From positions 41,251,264-41,315,263 of the forward strand of contig OZ020269.1 of NCBI GenBank assembly GCA_963971225.1: a DNA stretch of 64,000 nt, written 5' to 3'. Source of the DNA: Melieria omissa (lineage: Eukaryota > Arthropoda > Insecta > Diptera > Ulidiidae). Both the position numbers and the translations under genes were made by a program. The notes below the pieces were generated by a model. It had not been told where the DNA came from and made no database searches. It saw nothing but the letters and a program-made list of their open reading frames with translations. This document shows, piece by piece, positions 44,040 to 54,493 of this stretch. Each line of letters opens with the position of its first letter. The first letter of the stretch is position 1.

Positions 44040-44768
44040 AAAGGTTAGGTTAGGTTAGGTTTGGGTCCTCCGATGCCAGTCGGAGTTCCGTTTAGGTGTG
44101 ATTAAAGTAGTGATCTTTTAGGATGCTCGATGATCTCACAGAGAGGTATGTCGCCTTGCTTCGAGTCCTGTTTTTAAAAGGTAGGCATTCCTAAGTACGT
44201 AAGGCCAGTTCTAGAGATGGCGGGGCTTGGGCATAGTAGGTGTTCTAGAGTTACTCTACTGCCCACCTCCATGCATTTTCTGCAGCTTTCGTCGTTTGTT
44301 ATGCCCTTTCTATGAGCATGTGCTGGTCAGTGTCGCGTTAGTGCGCCTTTTAGGGCTCTGCAGTCTATTCTTTGGAGAGTCAGTGCGAATCTCGTTCATT
44401 TTACGTCGTAGGACTTAAGCATGGTTTTGAAAATCACGCAGGTACTTAGGTTGTTCCACCTAGCCCTTGCTTTCCCTCTCTTTTGTTTCTCTAGTTAACC
44501 ATGAAGCGCTTGCAAGGGTATATGTACATTGCTGATATGTTCATCCGGAAGGCTTACACCCTGTTCGGCAATCACGTCCACTTCCCCGTTTCCCTCTATG
44601 CCTTTGTGGCCGGGAACCAAAAAAAAAAAAAAAATTTTTGGATGATAGACTGTGGAAGGTTATTGCCTTGATCGGTGCCTGGCTATCCACGTAGAAGTTT
44701 ATTGTTGAGTTGTTGGAGGCATGTTCGGCCGCTTTCCTGTCAGCCTGGACTATGGTGCAGTAGTTGGC
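44040..44768 (-). pseudogene. LINE fragment: RNase H and C-terminal zinc region
   Basis: Minus-strand reading: STINFYVDSQAPIKAI (44650-44700) and WVPGHKGIEGNGEVDVIAEQ (44560-44620) are RNase H motifs. CRKCMEVGSRVTLEHLLCP (44240-44295) is the C-x2-C-x7-H-x4-C tail. It ends GTPTGIGGPKPNLT at CCTAACCTAACC (44043-44062). A poly-A run at 44620-44634 and several stops break it. RNase H shows it is not jockey itself. Confidence 0.65.
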
Positions 44769-44769
44769 A

Positions 44770-44998
44770 GCCGCCGTAGCTCAGCTGGCTAGTGCGTTTG
44801 GCCCTGAGTCAAATGCGACGCTCGAACCTAGGTTCAAGACTCCGTTGCTGCTAACACCGAAAAAAAAATTGTTTTTTCTTTCGGCGGCTGTCCTCTCAGC
44901 AAGAAATGGCAAACCTCTGAGAGTAAAATTGCCTATGAAAAAGCTCCCAACTCGCCGTTCGTAATCGGCATAAAACTGTATATTAATATTACAATTAA
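44770..44998 (+). mobile_element. tRNA-derived SINE, copy 2
   Basis: Starts GCCGCCGTAGCTCAGCTGG, with A box TAGCTCAGCTGG and B box GGTTCAAGAC (44831-44840). The core GGCGGCTGTCCTCTCAGC and GGCAAACCTCTGAGAGTAA are shared with copy 1. The end GTAATCGGCATAAAACTGTA is absent from copy 1, so the two have different tails. No clear target duplication. Confidence 0.75.
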
Positions 44999-45044
44999 AT
45001 GACACTCATACGCCACGTTGCACTGCGCCAAAAAATGCACTTAT

Positions 45045-45250
45045 CGCAATTACACAGTTTGAATGTATTTTTTTTGGATTGGTGTCTTAAGCAAATTTGT
45101 TGGTCGTTAAAATATCTACGAGCTTGCCGAAGACAGTAAAGCGATATTCGGAACGATTTAGGACCTATTAGCATTTGATAATGAGCAACCTTCAAAGTCG
45201 GATTTCTCTCTTCACTAGAGCCAATCCAGCCAAACGGCTCGTGGATCTCA
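45045..45250 (+). repeat. Dispersed repeat, also inverted at 61924-62125
   Basis: Shares TTGGTCGTTAAAATATCTAC, GACAGTAAAGCGATATTCGG, ACGATTTAGGACCTATTAGC and GGCTCGTGGATCTCAA-like blocks with 62125-61924 on the other strand. No gene; family unknown. Confidence 0.65.
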
Positions 45251-45854
45251 ACTCAGTATACCTATAGAAAAGTCACCCAGTAGGTCCCCCCTATGTCTAA
45301 ATTTTGGACTTGCACAGTGTTATTAATTACACTGCACAACAAAAACAAAATTTTTTTTAAATAACAAGGTCCTGACAATGGATTCTGGTAGAGGGGACCA
45401 AAAAAACAAATAAACGTGTATCGGCGTTTTGAAAGTTTACGTCTGAATTTCTTTTTAGGGGGGGTCAAAGTTTCCCCCTTTTTGCTCATTCTTACATCAA
45501 AGCTCAGATATTAACCTGAACTTATTCAAAATTGGTACTAAAATGTCCTACAAAACTTGCACGTGAAAAATATAATATAAAAATATAAATACCCAAAATT
45601 TTTCTCCTTATTATCATATATTATATATCCTATTTATATATATTATATCTAGAGCTTTCTTTTGTACGGTGACTTATAGTGAAATTTTGCACTCAACATT
45701 TTTCCCATACACACTAACCAGTGGCGTCCCCAGGATTTCGGGAAGGGAGGGATATGCAAAAAATCCAGTTTAACGCCATTTTTATACTTTCATCTTTGCG
45801 TATTATTTTTAATATATGTTGAATAAAATTGTGCATACATACATATATGTATAC

Positions 45855-46523
45855 TAGGGCGGGTTAATTTTTTTTTGATGAAGCGTATAGCAAAAACGTA
45901 ATCTATAGGTGATTCTGAGAAATTTTGCTCAAGAGACCATAGCTCTAAGTCGGATTTGGAGCCCCCCAAAATTTCAAAATCGATATTTTTCAATATATAC
46001 ATAGAATAATTTAATTAAATTCGTCATAAAATCGGATAGAGTTATAGTAGATTTCTCAATCTTGTTTAAAAGGTATTTTTATCACCTTTCAGAATCTGTA
46101 TTGATACCAATATTTTTTTTTATTTTTAGTAGACATATTAGGAATTTTTTGTTGAAAAATAGCCTAAAATGAACTTTTAACTAATAAATTCCGAATTTTC
46201 TTCGATTTTTTTCGATAATTTTTTTTTTTGCAGATTATGAAATTTCAGATAATTCCAACAACAACTTTTATTGCGATCAATTTTTTGTTTTCGAACTCCT
46301 TTTTGTAGGAAAATCGATCTGAAAAAATCAACATTTTCAAGGTTTCAACAAAAAAACACTTTTCTTACATTTTTAATTCAATTTATTTTTAAATTTTGGG
46401 GGGCTCCAAATCCGACTTAGAGCTATGGTCTCTTGAGCAAAATTTCTCAGAATCACCTATAGATTACGTTTTTGCTATACGCTTCATCAAAAAAAATCGT
46501 TCCATACAATTTGACCGGCCCTA
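45855..46523. mobile_element. MITE with ~130-bp inverted arms
   Basis: 45870-45990 is mirrored at 46390-46505 (TGATGAAGCGTATAGCAAAA, AGACCATAGCTCTAAGTCGG, GGAGCCCCCCAAAATTTC). Ends resemble TAGGGC(C/G)GGT. Non-coding, AT-rich centre. Confidence 0.75.
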
Positions 46524-46770
46524 ATGTATACATATTATTTATTATTTCATTTACTGCTTTAAACGTATCGTTTGTAGCAGGGGTTTCACTTAAAGAACTA
46601 TTAAGCAGGTATAGTGCAAAAAGATGTCGGAACAATAAGATATGAAATAATTTACATGATATGAAGTACTTTACAAGGTATATATACAACAAAGTGAATA
46701 TATGGTACAACAATATGGTACTCGTATTTACAACAATATGGTTTGGCATAATATAGATGTTTGTGTAATG

Positions 46771-47205
46771 TTATTCATTTAACAAGGTTGCTCTTAATCT
46801 AAGGCTGTTTACAATATAATAGTACAACATTTTGATCGGGTACGGGTCATAGCAATTTGCCAATGCATTTAAGTGGTCACTTGTTTGGGCAAGGTAGCTC
46901 TGTACGTATCGCCTTCTAATTTGAAGGAAACTCGGACACTCTAGGAGAAAATGTCGTAGAGTTTCAAAAGTATTTAGGTTGCACAACTTACAAATATTAT
47001 TTTGATCAATTTTATAAATTAAGCCTTTAATGCAAAACCTTACAACGTATTTGGTTGACAAGCGAAGTTGGGCGAAAACCTTGCTCATATAAAATTGGTT
47101 GCGGTGAAATAAGTAAGCTGCTACCTTATCATTAAGTGCCCTAAGTAACTTACAGTTAAGAGAAGAAGTACTTGCGCAGCTGAGTATATCTTGAAATTTC
47201 ATCAA
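46771..47205 (-). pseudogene. LINE ORF2 C-terminal fragment
   Basis: 144 codons. CKLCNLNTFETLRHFLLECP near residues 90-110 is the C-x2-C-x7-H-x4-C finger at the C-terminus of many LINE ORF2 proteins. KVFAQLRLSTKYV precedes it in the usual position. The rest of ORF2 is absent. The clade cannot be assigned from this piece. Confidence 0.55.
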
Positions 47206-47653
47206 ATTTCATGTATACATATAACATAAACTTCTTAAAGCAACAACTTTTAGTGACATGTATTTTAAAGTCAAAAAATCCCAACTAAACAATTCAACTT
47301 TGTTTTGAGTTATTACATATTGAAAACACCTTCTAAAGGAATTACGAAAAACTCAAAAGACGTATTTTAAAAAGCATAACACACCAGCTATGTAAAATAA
47401 ATCCAACATTTACAAAATGTGTGACGTTCTGAAATTTAATTATGATAGAGGTGACCATGTTTCCATGTTCACACACAATTCACCAAAAAAATGTAAGTGA
47501 ATTTTTTTTTCAAATATCAACAGCTGATGCAGGGTTGGCATGAAGCCTGCGTTTGATTACTACTTTGGTAAATAGTCGATACTTTTGGGAACACTGAAAA
47601 TACAACTATTCTGCGAGAACAAATGCAATGCTGATTTTTTTAATCATTTATTC

Positions 47654-49030
47654 TTAACACTTCTGCGGGCATCCGGTTCTGGCCAGACCATATTGAACTT
47701 TGGATCCACTTTAGTAATGTTGTAATTAAGCTATCGAGCTCATATTTCATGATATCCTTAACTGATCCTTTCTAAGCACAAAACCCAAAACCATGGCTTG
47801 GCCAGACCATGGTGCATTTTCATACAAAATTGCCAGTTATTTTCAGTATTTTTTTTGTTATTTTCGACGTAATTATTGTCAGAATTGTTTATAAATATTT
47901 TTTTTATTTTATATATATTTTTAACTAGGCTTTTCCATCTGACCCGATTTGAAGCATTTTTTTCGTGCCATCCCGTTAATAGTGACATAAATTAGCTGAC
48001 GCAAAATGTACCTGGTCCAAGTGTTTTTCATTCGCCTTGGCTTTTATTTTCTTTGGGTTAATAAATTAGAATTTTTCTTGGAAAATAATATTGGAACATA
48101 TTCAAAATTAATACTTATCCAGTGTATTCATGGTTATGTCCGTGTTTTGGTGTCAATTCAATTACAATCCTGAAGTGAAGGAAGCATTTGTGGTCTTGTC
48201 GAGTCTGGTTTTTTATCAATTCGATTGGGTGTTTTCTGTGGCAGAGATGAAAGGAAGGAAATGCTATTTTGAGGATCAGGTGGACATTGTTTTTGAACTT
48301 CGACGCTGGGGTTAAATCAGAGAAGAAAATTTCTCTAAAAAAATTGTCTAAGCAATAGCGGAAACTAATGCTTTAGAGCAACGAATTTAAGATATTAAAT
48401 AATTTGCTGCTAGAGATAATAGTAACGGTGCTGCCAGTTTCACGCTTTCATTTGGCCCTGAACAAAACGAAGCTTCTGATACTGATAGAAAAAATGGTCG
48501 TTTAGATAGTTCAATGTGAAGATAGCGACACCGAAGGCGACAAGGAGATAAATATCCGGCCAGTTCAGCATGAACAATAACATGTTGAGCATGTTTTGCA
48601 TATTTTTCTTTGGCAAAGCAGTTCAGAATTATTGACAGTGCAGGAATCCAGAAATAGATATATCAAAACGCGATTTGTATGTGTCGAATGTAAAATCTCA
48701 ATGTGGTTTAGTCATGATACTGCATTACATCGTTGAAATAATTGCATTGGTCAAGTAGTTGAAGTAGATCCATAAGTAACGTATTTTACATTAATACATT
48801 TTTTTTAATTTTCTTGCTTTACTGTCGTTTTTTTTTATTTCAAAATTAATTCATTGAAGTTGAAACTCGCTATTTACTTAATTATTCTAGTATATTTTCA
48901 CCGTTTTACGTAAAAATAATGTAGGCAAGCAAAAGAAATTATTGTGTTCACACTTTCTGATTTTTTTTATATCATTAACAACAATCCTTGACTATCCTCT
49001 TGCTCACATCATGGTCTGGCCAGATCATGG
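47654..49030 (+). mobile_element. Possible decayed piggyBac-like element
   Basis: TTAACACTTCTGCGGGCATC (47654) is followed by the palindrome TCTGGCCAGA (47668-47677); the same palindrome recurs at 49014-49023 near the other side. KTRFVCVECKISMWFSHDTALH at 48667-48730 resembles the cysteine-rich C-terminus. No full transposase and no matching right TTAA, so this is tentative. Confidence 0.3.
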
Positions 49031-49715
49031 GAGGTTCAATTATTAGGTTTTAAGTGGGTGATTACAGAAGAGATAAAGCAAATAGTAAAAATGTTTCACA
49101 ATTCCATATTGTTATATCAAATTGCATAAATGAATTCTTCGACCAAGGGGGGGATCCATCCCCCTAATCCCCCCCCCTGGGGACGCCACTGACACTAACC
49201 CTCAAAAATCAAGTTTTGTAGCAGATTTTAGTACCAAGTTTGATTAAGTACGAAATAAACACTTAAACACATTTTCAGATTTGGCTTAATTCTGGCGTTG
49301 AAATTAATTTCTGAGCTTTGATGTATTCAGAGACCTATAGTAGAATTTTATGGCGAATATTTTCGTGGTACATTTTTTCCTGAAAAAGTCCTGTTTTACA
49401 GGACATTTTTGGCATTATAGAAAGAAAGGGTCAAATTGACCCATACAAATAGTAGCTACAGGGTTAAAATGCTCCACAAAAATATTCTTCGTAGTATTTT
49501 ACATCAAATTGCTGAACACATCATATACCTAAAATGTAAGGTTACATGGTTTTCGTATGCCGAATCATAATAAGAATGAGCAAAAAGGGGAAAACTTTGA
49601 CCCCCCTAAAAAAAATTCAGACGTAAACTTTCAAAACGCCGATACACGTATATTTTTTTTTGGTCCCCTCTACCAGAATCCGTTGTCAGAACCTTGTTAT
49701 TTTTTTTTTGTGTTA

Positions 49716-49915
49716 ATGTCTTTATTGTCTCTGTTAGTAGCTAGTTTGCACCCTCATATAAAACATGGGTATCACTGTTGTACACATTGCACGAATTGCA
49801 AAACGTTTTTCCCTTGTATTTTGTTTTTGTATCATTGCACGGATTGCAAAAGTCTGCATAATCTGCAACTTCTGCAATATGCAAGGGTTTTGCAAGACAT
49901 CGAGAATACCCCTTA
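49716..49915. other. Unassigned spacer
   Basis: 200 bp with several TTGCA(A/C)GAATTGCAAAA-like words. No gene seen. Confidence 0.3.
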
Positions 49916-50452
49916 TACCAGGTGTGTGCATAAGTCCTTGCCGGTTTTACTGAGCGTTGCTATCGTATTGTCCGCTGCGGATACATTTGACACCATGTCA
50001 GTTTTGTTTATCTAACATTAACCTACGAACATACACGAGGTCAGTCTGCTGTGTTGTGTTGTGTCGTTTAGTGATCATGTCGACGTTTGTGCCTGAAAGA
50101 GAGCATTTGCGGCACGCCTTACTTTTCTTGTTTAACCAAAAGAAAAAGGCTGCGGAAAGTCATCGATTGCTGGTAGAAACATATGGTGAACACGCCCCAT
50201 CTATCAGAACATGTGAAACATGGTTTCGACAGTTTAAAAGTGGCGATTTTGATGTCAAAGATGGCGCGCGCTCTGGAAGACCACAAAAGTGCGAAGATGA
50301 GGAATTGCAGGCGTTACTAGATGAAGACCCGACTCAAACTCAACAGCAATTGGCAACAGCATTAAATGTGTCACAAGAAACGATTAGTAGACGTTTACAA
50401 GCAATGGGGAAGAAAAAAAAAAACCGGCAAAAACGTATGCATACACCTGGTA
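49916..50452 (+). mobile_element. Mariner deletion derivative encoding only the DNA-binding domain
   Basis: Ends TACCAGGTGTGTGCATA and TATGCATACACCTGGTA, with a GCCGG(T)TTTT block inside each, flanked by TA. 537 bp. The transposase frame stops at the right end of the element, so the catalytic half is deleted. Confidence 0.8.
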
Positions 50453-50472
50453 TAACACCACAAAGAAAATAA
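50077..50472 (+). CDS. Truncated mariner transposase (helix-turn-helix half), 131 aa
   Basis: ATG at 50077 starts MSTFVPEREHLRHALLFLFN, the usual mariner start. The first HTH (HRLLVETYGEHAPSIRTCETW...GDFDVKD) and the GRPQK linker follow. A second HTH (DPTQTQQQLATALNVSQETI, SRRLQAMGK) ends the domain; it then reads into A-rich sequence and the element end. Such a protein could bind transposon ends without cutting. Frame intact, no catalytic Asp present. Confidence 0.75.
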   Translation: MSTFVPEREHLRHALLFLFNQKKKAAESHRLLVETYGEHAPSIRTCETWFRQFKSGDFDVKDGARSGRPQKCEDEELQALLDEDPTQTQQQLATALNVSQETISRRLQAMGKKKKNRQKRMHTPGITPQRK

Positions 50473-50573
50473 ATATACTGAATGCGCATGTCATACAAGC
50501 AAAAATTTTGTATGGCGGGTTCGAACATTGGAACCCGCGCTCTGCTCTCATAGATCACATATGTGGTGAGAAC

Positions 50574-51950
50574 AGCGATTAAGCGATGTGAAACTGGGAG
50601 AGTAAGCCGATTTTTGTGCGTTTTTTGCAATTCACGTACACAGTCCGTGTGTGCTGGCAGTGATCAGCTTTTCACTGTGTCTGCTCTTTTCCCGATATTA
50701 GGGATTCCTTTTAATTATTTGCTTTTTATATAGGGTGTTTTTTTTAGAGGTATAGAACTTCGAATTGAAATAAAACACAAGAAAATCGTTTTAATGTCGA
50801 TCAATTTGGCTTTATTGGAAGGATAATTTTATGCCATTAATGTTTAAATATGATTTCGGGCATGTGGCCGCCGCGGCTGGCTCGAATAAAGCCAATTCTA
50901 CAGGTCCAATTTTCAATCTTCCATAAAGTTGATGGACAAAGCTCCAATTGCTGTGCACGGTGGCGAATCGATTCATTCGGGTCCTCTTCAACATTTTGCT
51001 CTACAGCGGCAATTGTTTCTTCGGTGCGCACTGTTCGACGTCTCTGCGGATGCGTATTATCACATAGAGTAGACGTAGTGCGAAAACGACCCATGGTTAA
51101 CCGATGGATGGACCGATTTTGCTCTGATGGACGATTATGTCGACCATAAAATGGACGGAGCTTGCGGTAAACTTCGCGAACTGAACCATTATTTTCGAAA
51201 TAAATTTGCACGATTTGCAAGCGTTGTTCTTTTGTCAACCTGCTCATGATGAAATGGCAAACCAAACTGAACATAAATGACATTAGAGTTGCCAGATTTG
51301 ACCACAAAATGCCAGTTTTATCTCTATTCGAAAAACAAACCTCTAAAAACAACACCCTATAGTATGTTCTCATTAATTTTCTGCATTAAATGCCAACACA
51401 TGAACTTTTTTGGTTTCATTATGTAAATATTGATGAAAAATATACCAAAGAACACAAAGCTAAATGCATTGAATATGACGGGGTCAATTGCCATCCGTTT
51501 TATTTCGCATTTCTTCATTTAGCGAATCTCTAACGGTCAGATAAGGTCAGGTATGCTTTTGGTGCTAAATGCTCTAGTTTGACCGCAGGGTTGTTTTTTT
51601 GGATGCAGCTAATAAAATCTTAATTTAATTAAATTAAAATCATACCCAAGGATTAATTTGGCGCTTTTGGGCAATAATATATTTTTCTAGTCAATTTTAT
51701 ACAAACGTATTACGAAATGGCACCAAAAATATACAAATAAAGACACATTTCTTTGGTCACAAAAAATGACTCACACCAGCAACACTGAAATTTTGAAATG
51801 AACTAGAACAGCAACCCCGTTTTGGAAATTTATATGGAGGAAAAACTACGTTCCTGATCAAGCTTGCAATTTTGCAATAATATTAATGAAATTCTGTGCA
51901 TGTATTTCTACCGGCTCTCACAGTTTCACATCGCTTAATCGCTGGGTGAG
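50574..51950. repeat. Inverted repeat pair around the second deletion derivative
   Basis: GCGATTAAGCGATGTGAAAC (50574) is mirrored by GTTTCACATCGCTTAATCGC at about 51923-51942, with partial similarity on both sides (GAGAG blocks). It may mark an unclassified element about 1.4 kb long that received the 629-bp insertion. Confidence 0.5.
50731..51359 (-). mobile_element. Mariner-superfamily deletion derivative, copy 2 (629 bp)
   Basis: Same ends (TAGGGTGTTTTTTTTAGAGG), TA flanks and deletion junction as 30617-31244, with few differences. Minus-strand frame 50837-51247 (MSRLTKEQRLQIVQIYFE...) is intact at 136 aa, with one end residue differing (HMPEIIFKH versus HMLEIIFKH). Confidence 0.85.
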
Positions 51951-53376
51951 AGTGTGGATTTACAAGCGAGAATGTAGTTTTATGTGTTGCGCTCACAGCA
52001 GCGAATCTGCATGTTGTTATCAGCGTTGCCGTTTTGGTTATTTTTAACCAACAATTTTTGTTTTTAATTTTTGAAAATGAGTTTTGATTATTTAGTGATT
52101 TTTGATCCCATTTGGTTATCTTTTAGAATATTGCACACTGATACAATATATATAGAATTTCGATTTTTAATGGCGATCCACCTGTCCCCTACTCGGATAC
52201 GCCCATGTGTACACAGGTGAAGCGGCACTTTCATTTCATGTGTGTTTGTTGGTAACGTGTGCTTCAGCTTAGACTGCCAATGACTGCAAACTGAAAGGCT
52301 CGATCTCCTGCTGACACCGCTATTTCTCTTTTGTGGCTTTCCCCTGCAAACTCGCAAACATAAAATTGAATATTTGAGCTCAGAAGCGTCTTCTATGCAC
52401 TTCATAATACGTATTTAATAATAATAAAAACTTAAAGCCAATACAAAAACATTTGTAAAAAGCACCTGCCCAGAAGTACAAATTTAGAAACAAATGGAAA
52501 ATGAAAATAACAACATAAAACGAAAATTGGCCTTCATAGACCTTTTTTTTGGAAGTCTAATGAACTAAAACTTTTGCCTGGGAAACGCCCACAAAAGGCG
52601 TAGCTCGGCATCAAAATTCAAAGTTGGTATCGAAATGGCTCAATCGATTTACACGATATCTCTTTTCACACGATATGTCTTTTTCATACCTTTAACATTA
52701 GATACGTAATATGTACTAATAAGAAGTTTTAAGAGAACAATATTTTTTTATACAAACCCATAAAGAGCATACTTATTTATTTTTTTCACGAGGGTTCGCT
52801 ATACAGCATTTGTGCCCAAATTTGCTCGAGGTGGTTACATTACGCTGTAAAATCCAAACGGTCAAAAACGGGTATTCTTTAGGGCAGCAGCCATAGAGGA
52901 CGGGTAAATAATTTTTACAAAGACAGAACTCGGAACTAGTATGGCCTTGTTTTTAAAAGCCTATCGAAAGTTCGGGACAGTGCGATTAAAACAATGCTTC
53001 ATTAAAGTAGCTATGAGAAAACAACAACAATGGTTTTTTAGTACTTCTTTTTTTTTACTGAAAATGCCTCCTTTTAAGATACTGGTGGAAAAAGTTTGCT
53101 CCTTATAGTAGTTTACAAATTAGCTTTATCAAAAAAGTTTGAAATAGCTATATTATTTTACACTTGAAAAATCGCTCAAATTGGGTGGCTACACAGGCAA
53201 AATCATCTTGTTAAGGATTTCGGGTTTCTTAGGTCCAAATATCATCAATATAACCGTTTTCGTCAACTCGAAAATGACAAAAGTAGTTTTTGCAACTGGA
53301 AAATGACAAAACTAATTTTTGCAACCTGCGTCGGCAGAACCAGCCACTGTTGGGTGTTGGATCGAACCTGGTTGTA
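51360..53376. other. Intergenic or intronic sequence, mostly unassigned
   Basis: Apart from the right arm at 51923-51942 and the dispersed repeat 52556-52670, no gene is seen. At 53270-53330 a 28-bp phrase (AAAATGACAAAA, CTAATTTTTGCAAC) occurs twice in tandem. Confidence 0.4.
52556..52670 (+). repeat. Dispersed repeat (uninterrupted copy of the BEL-2 target)
   Basis: Matches 38281-38365 joined to 43999-44035. It shows what the sequence looked like before BEL-2 inserted. Confidence 0.6.
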
Positions 53377-53725
53377 TTAACCCTGCTTAGATAAGGTATG
53401 TTACGTCTGCGAGACGTACGCCTTTTGAATTTTTTGCTCTCTCTCGTCAAAAAAGAAAATTCTCACTTTTAGTTATCTCAGTCGTTAGCTACGTCTTGTC
53501 GATGGTGTTTGTTTTTTTGTTGTGAGTGCAATTGTTTCTGAGACATTAACATAGCGTACGTCTGAGAGACGTATCGTTATCTTTTGTGTAAGTTTTGATA
53601 TTTTTGTGTGCTAGCGTTTTTTTCATTTTCTGTTGAATTCTAAGGTGGCTCGTTACTTTTTAAATTAAAATTTGTTAAAAATGATGACATGTAAGCGTAG
53701 TTTAAATGACACATAAATTCTAGGT

Positions 53726-53962
53726 GTGTTGCAAAATGTTTTTAACGACTCAGATTCTTCGGAAAATGTCAGCGAAACAGAAAATAAAATACTGGAAGAT
53801 GATATTCAAAGCGTTATGAAAAGTCAGCTTATCACAAACAAGAGGAAATATTGTGGTTTTTGTCCTTCAAAAATACGACGTATGTCAAAAATGAAGTGCG
53901 TCAGGTGTGGTGTACCTGTATGTGGAGACCACAACATTGTAGTTTGTAACTCTTGCATATAA
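53726..53962 (+). pseudogene. piggyBac-like transposase C-terminus (cysteine-rich domain), 78 aa
   Basis: Acidic stretch (DSDSSENVSETENKILEDD) then CGFCPSKIRRMSKMKCVRC and CGDHNIVVCNSC: the seven-cysteine plus His cross-brace zinc domain that ends piggyBac transposases. The DDE core is missing. The frame stops at 53962, the expected protein end. Confidence 0.7.
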
Positions 53963-54493
53963 TACTCTTGGAATGAATTTTTTGTGGTTTATTTAACTTA
54001 CAACAGATACCGTTACCTAAATGAAGTACAAAATAAACTTATTTTTTTAACTTTGGTAGACAAATTGGAGTCCTTCAGAGAAGATCAGCTATTTTGTGAT
54101 GAATTTTTAAATCCAATGAAATCTTATTTTTATTTTACTAAACAAAAATTTTTTTACTTAAAATATTGTTTAATGTTAATTCCCAGTTGTTGTTGTTGTT
54201 GTTGTTGTTCAATTCCCAGTGTCACCTGTAGGTGACAGATGCTTAATATTTTGTTTCTACCACATAGGTTTTTATTTTGAAATTCTAACACTTGTATAGC
54301 AAAGTCAACTTGTAGTACTTGTTTATTTAATTTTCCTAGCAACACTAGCGAAACGTCATTTGTCAAATTTATTCATTTGTTTCACGCGTAATTAAAGCAG
54401 TGCGAGTTTGTGTGGTTTCTTTCAATATAAAAATGAGGGTAGTTTACAAATTTTTTATGTATTTTTTTGTCTTATCCAAACGTATCTAAGCTA

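Larger units (their letters stand above)
45719..49191. mobile_element. hAT-like element, 3.47 kb, exact 8-bp duplication
   Basis: CAGTGGCGTCCCCAGG at 45719 and CCTGGGGACGCCACTG ending at 49191 are exact 16-bp inverted ends. ACACTAAC is duplicated at 45711-45718 and 49192-49199. CAGTGG ends and an 8-bp duplication are typical of hAT. No hAT transposase was found inside; instead there are a MITE, a LINE fragment and a possible piggyBac relic. Confidence 0.85.
45330..49715. mobile_element. Long-inverted-repeat element, copy 2, split by a hAT-like element
   Basis: Left arm 45330-45495 (CACTGCACAACAAAAAC...) and right arm 49210-49715 match copy 1 closely. The left arm has an internal deletion jumping from TTGCTCATTCTTA to CATCAAAGCTCAG. 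The right tip is truncated by about 9 bp. TTAACCCTGTAGCTAC with GGGTCAATTTGACCC occurs in the right arm (49425-49467). The interior matches the copy 1 interior in inverse but lacks the GERFHQ-type gene. Confidence 0.75.

Noticed and set aside
44043..44062. AGGTT repeats (also at 24745) resembling an insect TTAGG telomere repeat
   Set aside because: The unit is AGGTT repeated only 3-4 times, and it directly follows the C-terminus of a minus-strand LINE, so it is a LINE 3' tail.
48130..48315. 61-aa frame inside the hAT-like element
   Set aside because: No domain seen; only the later KTRFVCVECK stretch suggests a transposase relic, in a different position.
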